NCBI GenBank assembly: GCA_026706815.1
Contig: JAPOYA010000005.1
Span: 66,720-130,719, forward strand
Reading direction: 5' to 3'
DNA from: Acidimicrobiaceae bacterium
GTDB lineage: Bacteria; Actinomycetota; Acidimicrobiia; Acidimicrobiales; Aldehydirespiratoraceae
DNA length: 64,000 bases
A model generated the notes under the pieces. It ran no database searches and was not told the DNA's origin. It worked only from the letters and a program-made list of their open reading frames with translations. The translations under genes were made by a program, and so were the position numbers. This document shows positions 50,233-58,466 of this stretch, one piece after another (the stretch's first letter is position 1; each line of letters opens with the position of its first letter).

Positions 50233-50862
50233 ATGGCCACGAGAAAGAAGAGTTCGGCAAGCGCGGCGGGAAGAACGGCCGCGAAGAAGGCTCCGGCCAA
50301 GAAGGCTGCCGCGATGAAGAGCTCCGCTAAGAAGGCTCCGGTCAAGAAGCCGGCGGTCAAGAAGGGCGCCGCTAAGAAGGCTCCGGCCAAGAAGGCTGCG
50401 GCCAAGAAGGCTGCCGCGAAGAAGCCGGCGGTCAAGAAGGCTGCCGCGAAGAAGGGCGCAGCCAGGAAACGGGCGGTCAAGAAGTCGCCCTTCGGAAAGA
50501 AGTTCAACGAGGAGATGAAGAGGCGACTCCTGGCCGAGCGGGCCAAGTACCTTCACTCCGAAGAGACCTATCGTGCGGAGGCCGAGGCGCTCATCGAAGG
50601 GCGCGAACCCGGTGACGTGCAGTTTGACGAAGAGAGCGGCGAAGGCGACACGCTTGCGGTGGAGCGTGAACGCGATCTTGCCCTGTCGGCCCAGGCAAGA
50701 GTTGCGGTCGATCAGATAGACGCCGCATTGGACCGCATTGCGGCTGGCACCTACGGCATTTGCGTGGTTTCCGGCCTGCGCATTCCCCAGGAGCGCCTCC
50801 GCGCGATCCCCTGGGCGGCGGAGCGTGTCGAATACAAAGTCGGCAGTCTTCAGCGACGATGA
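50233..50862 (+). CDS. DksA/TraR-like protein with H1-like Lys/Ala tail and degenerate zinc finger
   Basis: Residues 16-84 of this 209-residue protein are a repetitive KKA/KKP tract like a histone H1 tail, and residues 85-209 form a DksA/TraR-type coiled coil with the start of its C4 zinc finger. The finger is broken: GTYGIC177VVS180GLRIP has Ser where the second Cys should be, and the closing CxxC is replaced (ERVEYKVGS). DksA-type proteins insert in the RNA polymerase secondary channel. Here DNA binding through the tail is likely and metal binding unlikely. In Streptomyces a dksA-like gene lies between divIVA and lspA-rluD; lspA is absent here. Confidence 0.85.
   Translation: MATRKKSSASAAGRTAAKKAPAKKAAAMKSSAKKAPVKKPAVKKGAAKKAPAKKAAAKKAAAKKPAVKKAAAKKGAARKRAVKKSPFGKKFNEEMKRRLLAERAKYLHSEETYRAEAEALIEGREPGDVQFDEESGEGDTLAVERERDLALSAQARVAVDQIDAALDRIAAGTYGICVVSGLRIPQERLRAIPWAAERVEYKVGSLQRR
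50278..50484. repeat. Repetitive Lys/Ala-coding tract
   Basis: Near-identical short units such as GCCGCTAAGAAGGC and GGCCAAGAAGGC repeat through codons 16-84 of the DksA-like gene, encoding KKA, KKP and KKG triplets. Such tracts change length easily by slippage. Confidence 0.85.
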
Positions 50863-50881
50863 CTCAAGCGGACGCGCCGCC

Positions 50882-51811
50882 TTGAGCGATGAGCGCGCGC
50901 TCAGCGAGGAGACTCCCTCCGCGTTGGCAGGCGAACGGCTCGATCGCGTCGTTGCGCTCATGGCCGGGGTGAGCCGCTCGGTCGCCGCACGAATGGTCGA
51001 TGAGGGCGCTGTGACGGTCGACGGAGTCGTTGCGGCTGCGGGCTCAGCCCGTGTGGAGGCTGGCTCCAGAATCGAGGCGCTGGTCCCTCAACCGACGGAT
51101 CCCCGCCCCGCGGCTGACCCGACGGTGGATTTCCGCGTCGTGTACGAGGACCCGCATATCCTCGTGGTCGACAAGCCCGCGGGCCTTGTAGTCCATCCGG
51201 GTGCGGGACACAGAGAGCGCACCCTCGTCAACGGCCTGCTTTCTCGTTGTCCCGAAATGGCCTCGGTGGGAGAAGCCCACAGACCGGGGATCGTCCATCG
51301 GCTTGATCGAACGACCTCGGGTCTGCTCGTCGTCGCCCGCACCTCTGAGGCCTACGGTCGACTCGTCGTCCAGATGTCGGCCCACGAGCCCGAACGGGTC
51401 TATCAAGCGCTCGCTTGGGGTCACTTTGAAGCCGACCGGGGCACGATCGACGCTCCTATCGGACGTTCACCGCGGCACCCGACCCGGATGGCGGTGATCG
51501 ACCGCGGGCGCCCGGCTCGAACCCACTACGAGATCGTGGAGCGATTCACCGAGCCTCGTGAGACTTCACTGCTGGAGTGTCGTCTCGAGACAGGGCGCAC
51601 CCACCAGATCCGGGTGCATCTGAAGGCTGTCGGCCACCCCGTGGTGGGGGATCGGGCCTACGACGGGCATAGGCCCGGCATTGAGCTGGATCGGCCCTTT
51701 CTGCATGCCTGCGCACTTCGATTCCGCCACCCCGTCACCGGCGAACGGCTCGAACTGGAGTCGCCTCTGGCCGCCGACCTCGTCAGTGCGCTGGAAGTCT
51801 GCTCGGACTAG
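50882..51811 (+). CDS. rluD: RluD-type ribosomal pseudouridine synthase
   Basis: The 309-residue protein has an N-terminal S4 RNA-binding domain (GERLDRVVALMAGVSRSVAARM) and an RluA-family catalytic domain with DFRVVYEDPHILVVDKPAGLVVHP split motifs, catalytic Asp142 in GIVHRLDRTTSGLLVVART, and GRTHQIRVHLKAVGHPVVGD. RluD modifies helix 69 of 23S rRNA. I place the start at TTG 50882, 20 bases after the preceding stop; this is uncertain because no strong Shine-Dalgarno is seen and the frame is open upstream. Its end overlaps the convergent Rrf2 gene by 4 bases. Confidence 0.9.
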   Translation: MSDERALSEETPSALAGERLDRVVALMAGVSRSVAARMVDEGAVTVDGVVAAAGSARVEAGSRIEALVPQPTDPRPAADPTVDFRVVYEDPHILVVDKPAGLVVHPGAGHRERTLVNGLLSRCPEMASVGEAHRPGIVHRLDRTTSGLLVVARTSEAYGRLVVQMSAHEPERVYQALAWGHFEADRGTIDAPIGRSPRHPTRMAVIDRGRPARTHYEIVERFTEPRETSLLECRLETGRTHQIRVHLKAVGHPVVGDRAYDGHRPGIELDRPFLHACALRFRHPVTGERLELESPLAADLVSALEVCSD

Positions 51812-52254
51812 AACTCCTCGGCGGCGGGCCAAGGCGCCTGCCCCCGCGACATCGCGGCAATGTCGGCCAGGGTGAACGAGTCCAAGAAGTCGCGCATGTG
51901 CGAGCCCGCCGCGCCCCAGATGCTGAGCAGAACGCACTGTCCCTCGTGGTCGCACGCTCCGTCGGTGTGGGGTTCGGAGAAATCACCTGCTGTGATCGGT
52001 CCGTCGACGGCTCGAACAATCTCCGACAGCCGAATCTCGCCCGGGTCCCGGGTCAGCACATACCCGCCTCCGACGCCTCGCTTCGAGCGCACGATCCCAG
52101 CCCCCTTGACCGCGAGCAGTATCTGTTCAAGATAAGGCTGCGGGAGAGCGGTCCGCTCGGCGATCTCACGGACCGAGGTGGGTGCGTCCTCGGTATGCAG
52201 TGCCAAAGAGAGCAGCGCGCGGGCGGCGTAGTCACCTCTGGTCGAGACTCTCAT
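51808..52254 (-). CDS. Rrf2-family transcriptional regulator
   Basis: The 148-residue winged-helix protein starts MRVSTRGDYAARALLSLALH, with the recognition helix region SVREIAERTALPQPYLEQIL and SKRGVGGGYVLTRDPGEIRLSEIV. The IscR-type cluster region has two Cys, ACDHEGQCVLLSIW (spaced by five residues), plus a nearby His, so an Fe-S cluster with mixed ligation or a simple redox pair is possible; IscR has three Cys. The target genes are unknown. On the minus strand TAGGCT ends 7 bases before the ATG. It is divergent from the phosphodiesterase gene. Confidence 0.88.
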   Translation of the reverse strand: MRVSTRGDYAARALLSLALHTEDAPTSVREIAERTALPQPYLEQILLAVKGAGIVRSKRGVGGGYVLTRDPGEIRLSEIVRAVDGPITAGDFSEPHTDGACDHEGQCVLLSIWGAAGSHMRDFLDSFTLADIAAMSRGQAPWPAAEEF

Positions 52255-52261
52255 TCACCAG

Positions 52262-52267
52262 AGCCTA
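52262..52267 (-). promoter_or_regulatory. Candidate leaderless -10 (TAGGCT, minus strand)
   Basis: On the minus strand TAGGCT ends 7 bases before the Rrf2 ATG at 52254. Confidence 0.5.
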
Positions 52268-52302
52268 CGCGAACCTCGCGGTCGTGGTAAGACTTGACCC
52301 CG

Positions 52303-53406
52303 ATGGACGGACCCGGACCGATGATGCCCGCCTTCGGCGGAGGATGCATAGCGGACCTCGTGCCGGCGCTTCTCGAGCGAACGCTCCCAGCCGGATCCCT
52401 GCTTGATGAGGCGATCCTCGACAGCAGCGCCGTGGTGCTGCTGCTCCTCGACGGGCTTGGCTGGAATCAATTGCAGCAGCGGGCCCATCTGGCGCCGACG
52501 TTGATGTCGATGACACAGCGAACTGCCACGACGGTGGCTCCGTCGACTACCGCCACCGCGCTCACCTCCCTGGTGACGGGGAGCGCGCCGGGCCGCCACG
52601 GGGTGGTCGGATATCGGATCAGCGTGAACGGGGAAGTGCTCAATACCCTGCGCTGGAGCACGTCGAGCGGAGACGCTCGAAAGCGGATAGTCCCGAGCGA
52701 GTTTCAACCCGAGCCGGCATTCTGCGGACAACGCCCGGTGGTGGTGCAGAATGCCGAGTTCCTCCGCAGCGGGTTCACGATGGCACACCTTGCCGACGTG
52801 CGTCACCGCGGCTGGCAGACGATGTCGTCGATCGCAGTGGAGGTGCGCCGGGCGATTGCCGACGGAGAGCCGTTCGTCTATGCCTACTACGACGGGATCG
52901 ACAAGACCGCTCACATCCGCGGATTCGGCGAGTTCTACGACGCCGAGTTGGCAGCCTGCGACAATATGGTGGCCGATCTGATGATGGCGTTGCCGCGGGG
53001 CACAGCCATTGTCGTAACGGCGGACCACGGATTGGTCGACTGTCTCGGCAATGCCACCCCACTCGCCCCCGAGGTGACAGCCCATGTCCGCGCTCAAAGC
53101 GGCGAAGCCCGTTTTCGGTGGCTTCACTCCGAACCGGGCCGGCAGCGGGAACTGCTTGCCGCTGCGGCGTCATCGCACTCGGATCGCGCCTGGGTGTACG
53201 GGGTGGAGGAGATGATCGAAGAGGGGTGGTTCGGTCCCGAAGTGACAGATGCTGCCCGCTCACGGCTGGGGGACGTGGCAGTAGCGGCCAAAGATCGTTG
53301 GTATTTCACCGATCCAGCCGACAGCCCCAGGATCGAGCTTGTCGGCCGGCATGGTTCGCTGACCCCAGATGAGATGCTCATTCCGGTCCTAGCCTTTACG
53401 AGTTGA
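52303..53406 (+). CDS. Alkaline phosphatase-superfamily phosphodiesterase
   Basis: The 367-residue protein belongs to the type I phosphodiesterase/nucleotide pyrophosphatase group. It has the metal-binding DGLGWNQL, the nucleophile region TVAPSTTATALTSLVTG with Thr/Ser, YAYYDGIDKTAHIRG, and VVTADHGLVD. All metal ligands (Asp, Asp/His, Asp-His) appear in place. The substrate is unknown. An in-frame TTG at 52294 would add three residues; ATG at 52303 is more likely. No signal peptide is obvious, so it should be cytoplasmic. It is followed 27 bases later by bpa. Confidence 0.85.
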   Translation: MDGPGPMMPAFGGGCIADLVPALLERTLPAGSLLDEAILDSSAVVLLLLDGLGWNQLQQRAHLAPTLMSMTQRTATTVAPSTTATALTSLVTGSAPGRHGVVGYRISVNGEVLNTLRWSTSSGDARKRIVPSEFQPEPAFCGQRPVVVQNAEFLRSGFTMAHLADVRHRGWQTMSSIAVEVRRAIADGEPFVYAYYDGIDKTAHIRGFGEFYDAELAACDNMVADLMMALPRGTAIVVTADHGLVDCLGNATPLAPEVTAHVRAQSGEARFRWLHSEPGRQRELLAAAASSHSDRAWVYGVEEMIEEGWFGPEVTDAARSRLGDVAVAAKDRWYFTDPADSPRIELVGRHGSLTPDEMLIPVLAFTS

Positions 53407-53433
53407 CGCCCGACCCTCTGACCAAGGAGCACA

Positions 53434-53949
53434 GTGTTGTCCGACCCCCAGAACCACTCCGATAATCCTGGCGAGACTCCGGAACTGCTTGAGCGCCCTG
53501 AAGTTCTCGACGCAGAAGATTCCGAGGAGAAGATAGAGGAGACGATTGACCACCCGGCCAAGGTGATGCGCATCGGCACCATGATGAAACAGTTGCTCGA
53601 CGAGGTTCGTGCAGCCGACCTCGACGAACCCAGTCGCGACCGGCTGCGAGACATCTATGAGACGTCTGTCGCCGAGCTCGGAGTGACGCTGTCCGCGGAT
53701 CTTCGAGAGGAGCTGGGGCGGCTCGCGCCGCCTTTCGGCAGCGACGACACACCCTCGGGCGCCGAGTTGCAGGTCGCCAAAGCGCAACTCGTCGGCTGGC
53801 TCGAAGGGCTCGTCCAAGGGATGCAGGCGATGTTGTTCGCCCAGCAAATGGCTGCGCAGCAGCAGCTCCAATCGATGCGGGGGCAGATCGGCCCGCCGCA
53901 GGGCGATCAGTCCTCGACTGGCGACGAGCGTCCCGGCGCCTACCTGTGA
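53434..53949 (+). CDS. bpa: Bacterial proteasome activator
   Basis: The 171-residue product matches Bpa/PafE (M. tuberculosis Rv3780) through the core: HPAKVMRIGTMMKQLLDEVR, LDEPSRDRLRDIYETSVAEL, LREELGRLAPPF, and AQLVGWLEGLVQGMQAMLFA, ending in GAYL. Bpa forms an ATP-independent dodecameric ring that docks on the 20S proteasome through its C-terminal GQYL-type tail; here it reads GAYL. AAGGAG precedes the GTG start (an in-frame TTG is 3 bases later). Its presence implies that a proteasome is encoded elsewhere in the genome. Confidence 0.92.
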   Translation: MLSDPQNHSDNPGETPELLERPEVLDAEDSEEKIEETIDHPAKVMRIGTMMKQLLDEVRAADLDEPSRDRLRDIYETSVAELGVTLSADLREELGRLAPPFGSDDTPSGAELQVAKAQLVGWLEGLVQGMQAMLFAQQMAAQQQLQSMRGQIGPPQGDQSSTGDERPGAYL

Positions 53950-54074
53950 TCCTTGGCGCCGGCGTCTGGTCAATGTGCAATGTCTGATCGAGTATGGACG
54001 CAACCGATAGTGGAGGGTAGGTTCCAAACAACAAATATGTGATCCTGGTCCTTCAGCGTTGAATAGGAGTTCGA

Positions 54075-57000
54075 TTGGGCGATTCGTTCACCCATCTACA
54101 TGTCCACACCGAGTACTCGATGCTTGACGGCGCCTCGCGCGTCGACGACGCCATCAACGCGGCGGTTGCCGACGGCCAGCCCGCCTTGGCGATCACCGAT
54201 CACGGCAACATGTACGGAGTCCTCGAGTTCTACCAGGGCTGTCGCGACGCCGGGATCAAGCCGATCATCGGAAGCGAGATCTACCTGGCCCACGAGTCGC
54301 GTGCCGAACGCCCGAATCGCACCGGTCGCACCGATGATTCGGGCGGCAGCACCGGTTCTGGCCAGAAGCTCTACTACCACGCGATACTGCTCGCCGAGAA
54401 CGACGTCGGGTACAAGAACCTCATCCAGATCTCCAGTCAGGCGTTTCTCACGGGCTATCACTACAAGCCGCGCGCGGACTTCGAACTGCTCGAGAAATAC
54501 CATGAGGGGCTCATCGCCACCTGCGGATGCCTCGGCGGCCACGTTCTCCAGTCGTTGCTGCAGGGCAATGAAAAACTTGCCCTTGAGCAGGCATCACGGT
54601 TCCAGGACATCTTCGGGAGGGACAATTATTTCATTGAGATCCAGGACCACGGGATGCCTGAGCAGAAAAGGACCAACCCGCAGCTGTTGGAAATCGCCCG
54701 GAAGATCAAAGCGCCGGTCGTGGCCACCAACGACAGCCACTACACCCACTCCTACGACGCGGAGGCCCATGACGCGCTGCTGTGCGTTCAGACCGGGTCT
54801 CTGCTCGCCGACACGGACCGCTTCAAGTTTCACGGAGACCAGCACTATCTGAAGACGGCGGCTGAGATGCGCCGGCTGTTCGCGGAGATTCCGTCGGCAT
54901 GCGACAACACCCTGTGGGTTGCAGAGCGAGCCGATGTGAACATCGAGTTCGGACGACCGAGGCTGCCGAAATTCCCCATTCCCGAGGGCTTCGCCTCAGA
55001 CGCTGACTACCTGCGCGACCTCGCCTACGCCGGAGCGAGGCGCCGTTGGGGATCCCAGTTGCGCTCCGACGTCATCGAGCGGCTCGACTTCGAACTCGCT
55101 GTGATCGACCGCATGGACTTCTCCGCCTACTTCCTGATCACCTGGGATCTCATCAGGTTCGCGCGTGAGAACGACATTCGAGTAGGCCCCGGGAGGGGGT
55201 CCGCGGCAGGTTGTGCAGTTGCCTACGCCCTGCAGATCACCGATCTGGACCCGATCAAGTACGACCTGCTGTTCGAGCGCTTCTTGAATCCCTCGCGGCT
55301 CTCCATGCCCGACATCGACATGGATTTCGAGACCCGCCACCGCGACGCGGTGATCCGCTACGCGTCCGAGAAGTACGGGCGCGACAACGTCGCCCAGATC
55401 GTCACCTTCTCGCAGATCAAGGCACGCGCCGCGGTGAGGGACGCGGCTCGAGTGCTGGGATACCCGTACGGCCTCGGCGACAAGGTGGCGAAGGCCATGC
55501 CGCCGCTGGCGATGGGCCGTGCGACTCCGCTCAAGTACTGCTTCGAGGAGCATCCGAAGTACGAGGAGGGCTACCGCGCTGCTGCTGAACTGCGGGAGAT
55601 GGTCGACAATGACCCCGACGTCGCCCGGGTGGTGGAGGTGGCCAGAGGGCTGGAGGGGCTGCGCCGCCAGGACAGCGTTCACGCTGCCGCCGTGGTGATC
55701 ACCGACGAGCCCCTGACCGAATACCTGCCGATCCAGCGCAAGCCGGAGGCGAAGAAGACACTGGAGGAGGCTCCCATCGTCACCCAGTACGAAATGCACG
55801 GGGTGGAGAGCCTGGGCCTGTTGAAGATGGACTTCCTCGGACTCCGGAACCTGGATGTGATCGCCGATTGCCTGGCCCTCATCGAGCAGACCCGAGGCGA
55901 GCCGGTGGACATCGACTCGGTGGACCTAGAGGACGAGGCCACCTTCGAGTTGTTGCGACGGGGTGACACAATCGGGGTCTTCCAGCTTGAGTCGACGCCG
56001 ATGCGGACCCTCATCCGCTCCCTGGCCCCAACTTCGTTCGACGACGTTGCGGCACTGGTGGCGCTGTACCGGCCGGGCCCGATGGCAGCCAACATGCACA
56101 ACGACTACGCGGACCGCAAGAACGGTCGCCGGCAGGTGGAGTTCATTCATCCCGATGCCGAGGAGATCCTCAGCGAAACCTACGGGCTGATGATCTACCA
56201 GGAGAACGTCATGCGGATGGCGCAGAAGTTCGCGGGATACACCCTCGCCGAAGCCGATTCGCTGCGCAAGGCGATGGGAAAGAAGATCCGCGAGGCGATG
56301 GCCCAAGAACGGGAGAAGTTCGTCACTGGAGTGGTCGACAACGGCTACGACGCTTCTCTGGCCGAAGAGATGTTCGACATCATCGCCCGGTTCGCCGACT
56401 ACGCATTCAACAAGAGCCATTCATACGGCTACGGCTATGTGGCGTACCAGATCGCCTACCTGAAGGCCAACTACCCGGTCGAGTACCTTTCTGCCCTGCT
56501 CACCAGCGTCAAGACAAGGCTTGAATCGGCGGCGGTGTATCTGAACGAGTGCCGGCTGATGGGCATCGAAGTCGGAGTGCCCGACATCAACCGCTCGGAA
56601 TCGGATTTCACCCCGGAGCCGGAGCTGAGCCCGGACTCGCCCTCGCCGGGGCGCATTGTCTTCGGGCTCTCGGCGATACGCAATGTCGGAGAGGGATTCG
56701 TGGCGAAGGTGATCGAGGAGCGGACCGCCAACGGGCCCTTCGAGTCGTTTGTGGACTTCGTCGAGCGGATCAGCCTCGAGGCTCTCAACAAGCGCACCAC
56801 CGAGTCCTTGATCAAGGGCGGCGCCTTCGACTCGCTCGGCCATTCCCGCAAGGGGCTCCTCCAGGTTCACGAGCAGATCACCGAGATGACCGTGGAGCGT
56901 CGCCGCGAGCATGACATGGGCGTGATGTCCCTGTTCGGCGATCTCGACGAAGGCCCGACTTTTGACGAGCGCCCGGAGATTCCAGAAGCGGAATTCGACA

Positions 57001-57641
57001 AGAAGTCGAAGCTGGCCAATGAGAGGGAGATGCTGGGCCTCTACGTGTCGGACCATCCGCTTATCGGTTATGAGGATCAGATCCGCCGCAAGGCCACCGC
57101 GACGACGTCGTCCCTGCTCGAGGAGCCGGACCGGTCTCAAGTCACTGTCGGCGGCTTGATCACCAACCTGCAGAGACGGTGGACCAACAGAGGCGAGCTG
57201 ATGGCGTTGTTCGACCTCGAGGACCTCGAAGGCTCCATAGAGGTCGTGGTCTTCCCGAGCACCATGAAGGAGTTCGGACAGGCTTTGAACGACGACGCCA
57301 TTGTCCTGGTGCGGGGACGCAAGGAGAGCGGGCGTTCTTCGCGGGGCAGAGGCGGCGGGGGCGACGACACCGCGAAACTGCTCGCCACGGAGGTCGACGT
57401 CTTCGAGGAGCCGAGCAGGAACCCGCCGGTGCGGCTCCGGTTGGAGGTGGCGCATCACGAGAAATCGAAGATCGACGAGCTCAAGTCGGTCCTCGAGGCT
57501 CATCCGGGCGAGTGTCCCGTTGAACTCCATCTCAGTGATCGGCGGGTCTTCCGACTGCCCGATGACTACGCGGTGGACCGTGGAAACGGGGTGGTTGCGG
57601 AGCTTCGAGAGCTGTTGGGGTCGAATTCGATCCTTGTATGA
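54075..57641 (+). CDS. dnaE: DNA polymerase III alpha subunit
   Basis: The 1188-residue C-family polymerase starts with an intact PHP domain (FTHLHVHTEYSMLDGASRV, AITDHGNMYG, ATCGCLGGHV, NDSHYTHS). Then come the palm with GPGRGSAAGCAVAYAL and the catalytic PDIDMDFETRHRD, the thumb/fingers, the tandem HhH region, and the OB domain (VTVGGLITNLQRRWTNRGEL). The PHP metal ligands look complete, consistent with PHP-based proofreading known in actinobacterial DnaE1. The start is TTG at 54075 with AGGAG 5 bases upstream. It stands alone. Confidence 0.96.
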   Translation: MGDSFTHLHVHTEYSMLDGASRVDDAINAAVADGQPALAITDHGNMYGVLEFYQGCRDAGIKPIIGSEIYLAHESRAERPNRTGRTDDSGGSTGSGQKLYYHAILLAENDVGYKNLIQISSQAFLTGYHYKPRADFELLEKYHEGLIATCGCLGGHVLQSLLQGNEKLALEQASRFQDIFGRDNYFIEIQDHGMPEQKRTNPQLLEIARKIKAPVVATNDSHYTHSYDAEAHDALLCVQTGSLLADTDRFKFHGDQHYLKTAAEMRRLFAEIPSACDNTLWVAERADVNIEFGRPRLPKFPIPEGFASDADYLRDLAYAGARRRWGSQLRSDVIERLDFELAVIDRMDFSAYFLITWDLIRFARENDIRVGPGRGSAAGCAVAYALQITDLDPIKYDLLFERFLNPSRLSMPDIDMDFETRHRDAVIRYASEKYGRDNVAQIVTFSQIKARAAVRDAARVLGYPYGLGDKVAKAMPPLAMGRATPLKYCFEEHPKYEEGYRAAAELREMVDNDPDVARVVEVARGLEGLRRQDSVHAAAVVITDEPLTEYLPIQRKPEAKKTLEEAPIVTQYEMHGVESLGLLKMDFLGLRNLDVIADCLALIEQTRGEPVDIDSVDLEDEATFELLRRGDTIGVFQLESTPMRTLIRSLAPTSFDDVAALVALYRPGPMAANMHNDYADRKNGRRQVEFIHPDAEEILSETYGLMIYQENVMRMAQKFAGYTLAEADSLRKAMGKKIREAMAQEREKFVTGVVDNGYDASLAEEMFDIIARFADYAFNKSHSYGYGYVAYQIAYLKANYPVEYLSALLTSVKTRLESAAVYLNECRLMGIEVGVPDINRSESDFTPEPELSPDSPSPGRIVFGLSAIRNVGEGFVAKVIEERTANGPFESFVDFVERISLEALNKRTTESLIKGGAFDSLGHSRKGLLQVHEQITEMTVERRREHDMGVMSLFGDLDEGPTFDERPEIPEAEFDKKSKLANEREMLGLYVSDHPLIGYEDQIRRKATATTSSLLEEPDRSQVTVGGLITNLQRRWTNRGELMALFDLEDLEGSIEVVVFPSTMKEFGQALNDDAIVLVRGRKESGRSSRGRGGGGDDTAKLLATEVDVFEEPSRNPPVRLRLEVAHHEKSKIDELKSVLEAHPGECPVELHLSDRRVFRLPDDYAVDRGNGVVAELRELLGSNSILV

Positions 57642-57759
57642 GCGTTCTGAAGTTGCGAAACGGCTGCGAAGGCCTAAGACTGTAACCGCCCGTTTGCTCG
57701 GGCGAGTCGGCGAGAAGTCGATACGAGGATCCAGTACACGACCAGTGGGGGCTGCGGCC

Positions 57760-58428
57760 ATGGCCATCGAAGTGGAGACCAAGGACTGCAGCGCCGTGAG
57801 CGATGCCGAACTCGCCGAGATGGCTGATCTCTGTGCGGCGTCTCCCAATGCCTTCGAAGTGGGCCTGCTGTCCAAGCAGTGCGAGAAGTGGGTGCTGGTC
57901 ACCGTCGCCAGCGAGGGCGGCAAGATCAGAGGCTTCTCGTATTGCACGCTCGAGCGGATCGGCGGCACTCCGAGCCTGCTGATCGGCGCGGCCCACGTCT
58001 GTCGCAACAACAAGCGCGACACCGTGCTCCGGGCCGTCATGACCGATCAACTCCGGCGTTCGGTTCTGGCGTTCCCGGACGAGGATGTACTCGTCGGCAC
58101 TCAGATCAACGACGCGGGCGCCTTCGACGCGTACAAGCCTCTCGACGACGTCGTGCCCCGACCGAACCACAAGGCTTCAGGCGAGGAGCGCGCTTGGGGC
58201 CGGAGATTGGCCAAACGCTTCGGCATTGCGCCGGGCTGCTATGAGGATCGTGCTTTCATCGTCCGCGGTGAAGGCAGGCGCCCCGTGGTGCTCGATCACG
58301 CCGGCGCCAAACCAGAGAAGGCGTCTGCGGCGGTGGTCGCGCAGTTCGACGATCTCGACACAGCAGCGGGCGACACGCTGATCGCCTTCGGCTGGGCCAT
58401 GGCCGAGGACCTCGAGAAGCTGCTCTGA
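57760..58428 (+). CDS. Hypothetical protein, possibly GNAT-like
   Basis: I do not recognise this 222-residue protein. Its middle part (about 35-140: WVLVTVASEGGKIRGFSYCT, RIGGTPSLLIGAAHVCRNNK, RDTVLRAVMTDQLRRSVLAF, DVLVGTQINDAGAFDAYKPL) alternates strands and helices in the order of an N-acetyltransferase fold, but no acetyl-CoA motif is certain. A C-terminal domain carries RVRGEGRRPVVLDH-type sequence. The frame is open upstream; ATG at 57760 is chosen as the only start after the dnaE gene that excludes a low-complexity leader. Its stop overlaps a possible CTG start of the nitroreductase gene. Confidence 0.65.
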   Translation: MAIEVETKDCSAVSDAELAEMADLCAASPNAFEVGLLSKQCEKWVLVTVASEGGKIRGFSYCTLERIGGTPSLLIGAAHVCRNNKRDTVLRAVMTDQLRRSVLAFPDEDVLVGTQINDAGAFDAYKPLDDVVPRPNHKASGEERAWGRRLAKRFGIAPGCYEDRAFIVRGEGRRPVVLDHAGAKPEKASAAVVAQFDDLDTAAGDTLIAFGWAMAEDLEKLL

Positions 58429-58466
58429 ACGACTCCGGGTTCGCCGCAATCGTCCGTCGACGACGG

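Noticed and set aside
50278-50484. The Lys/Ala repeat tract as a sequencing or frameshift artefact
   Set aside because: The frame is continuous through the tract into a recognisable DksA-like domain, and such tails are known in actinobacterial DNA-binding proteins.
57687-57704. Hairpin CGCCCG-TTTGCT-CGGGCG after dnaE, considered as a terminator
   Set aside because: No T-run follows and the stem has only 6 bp.
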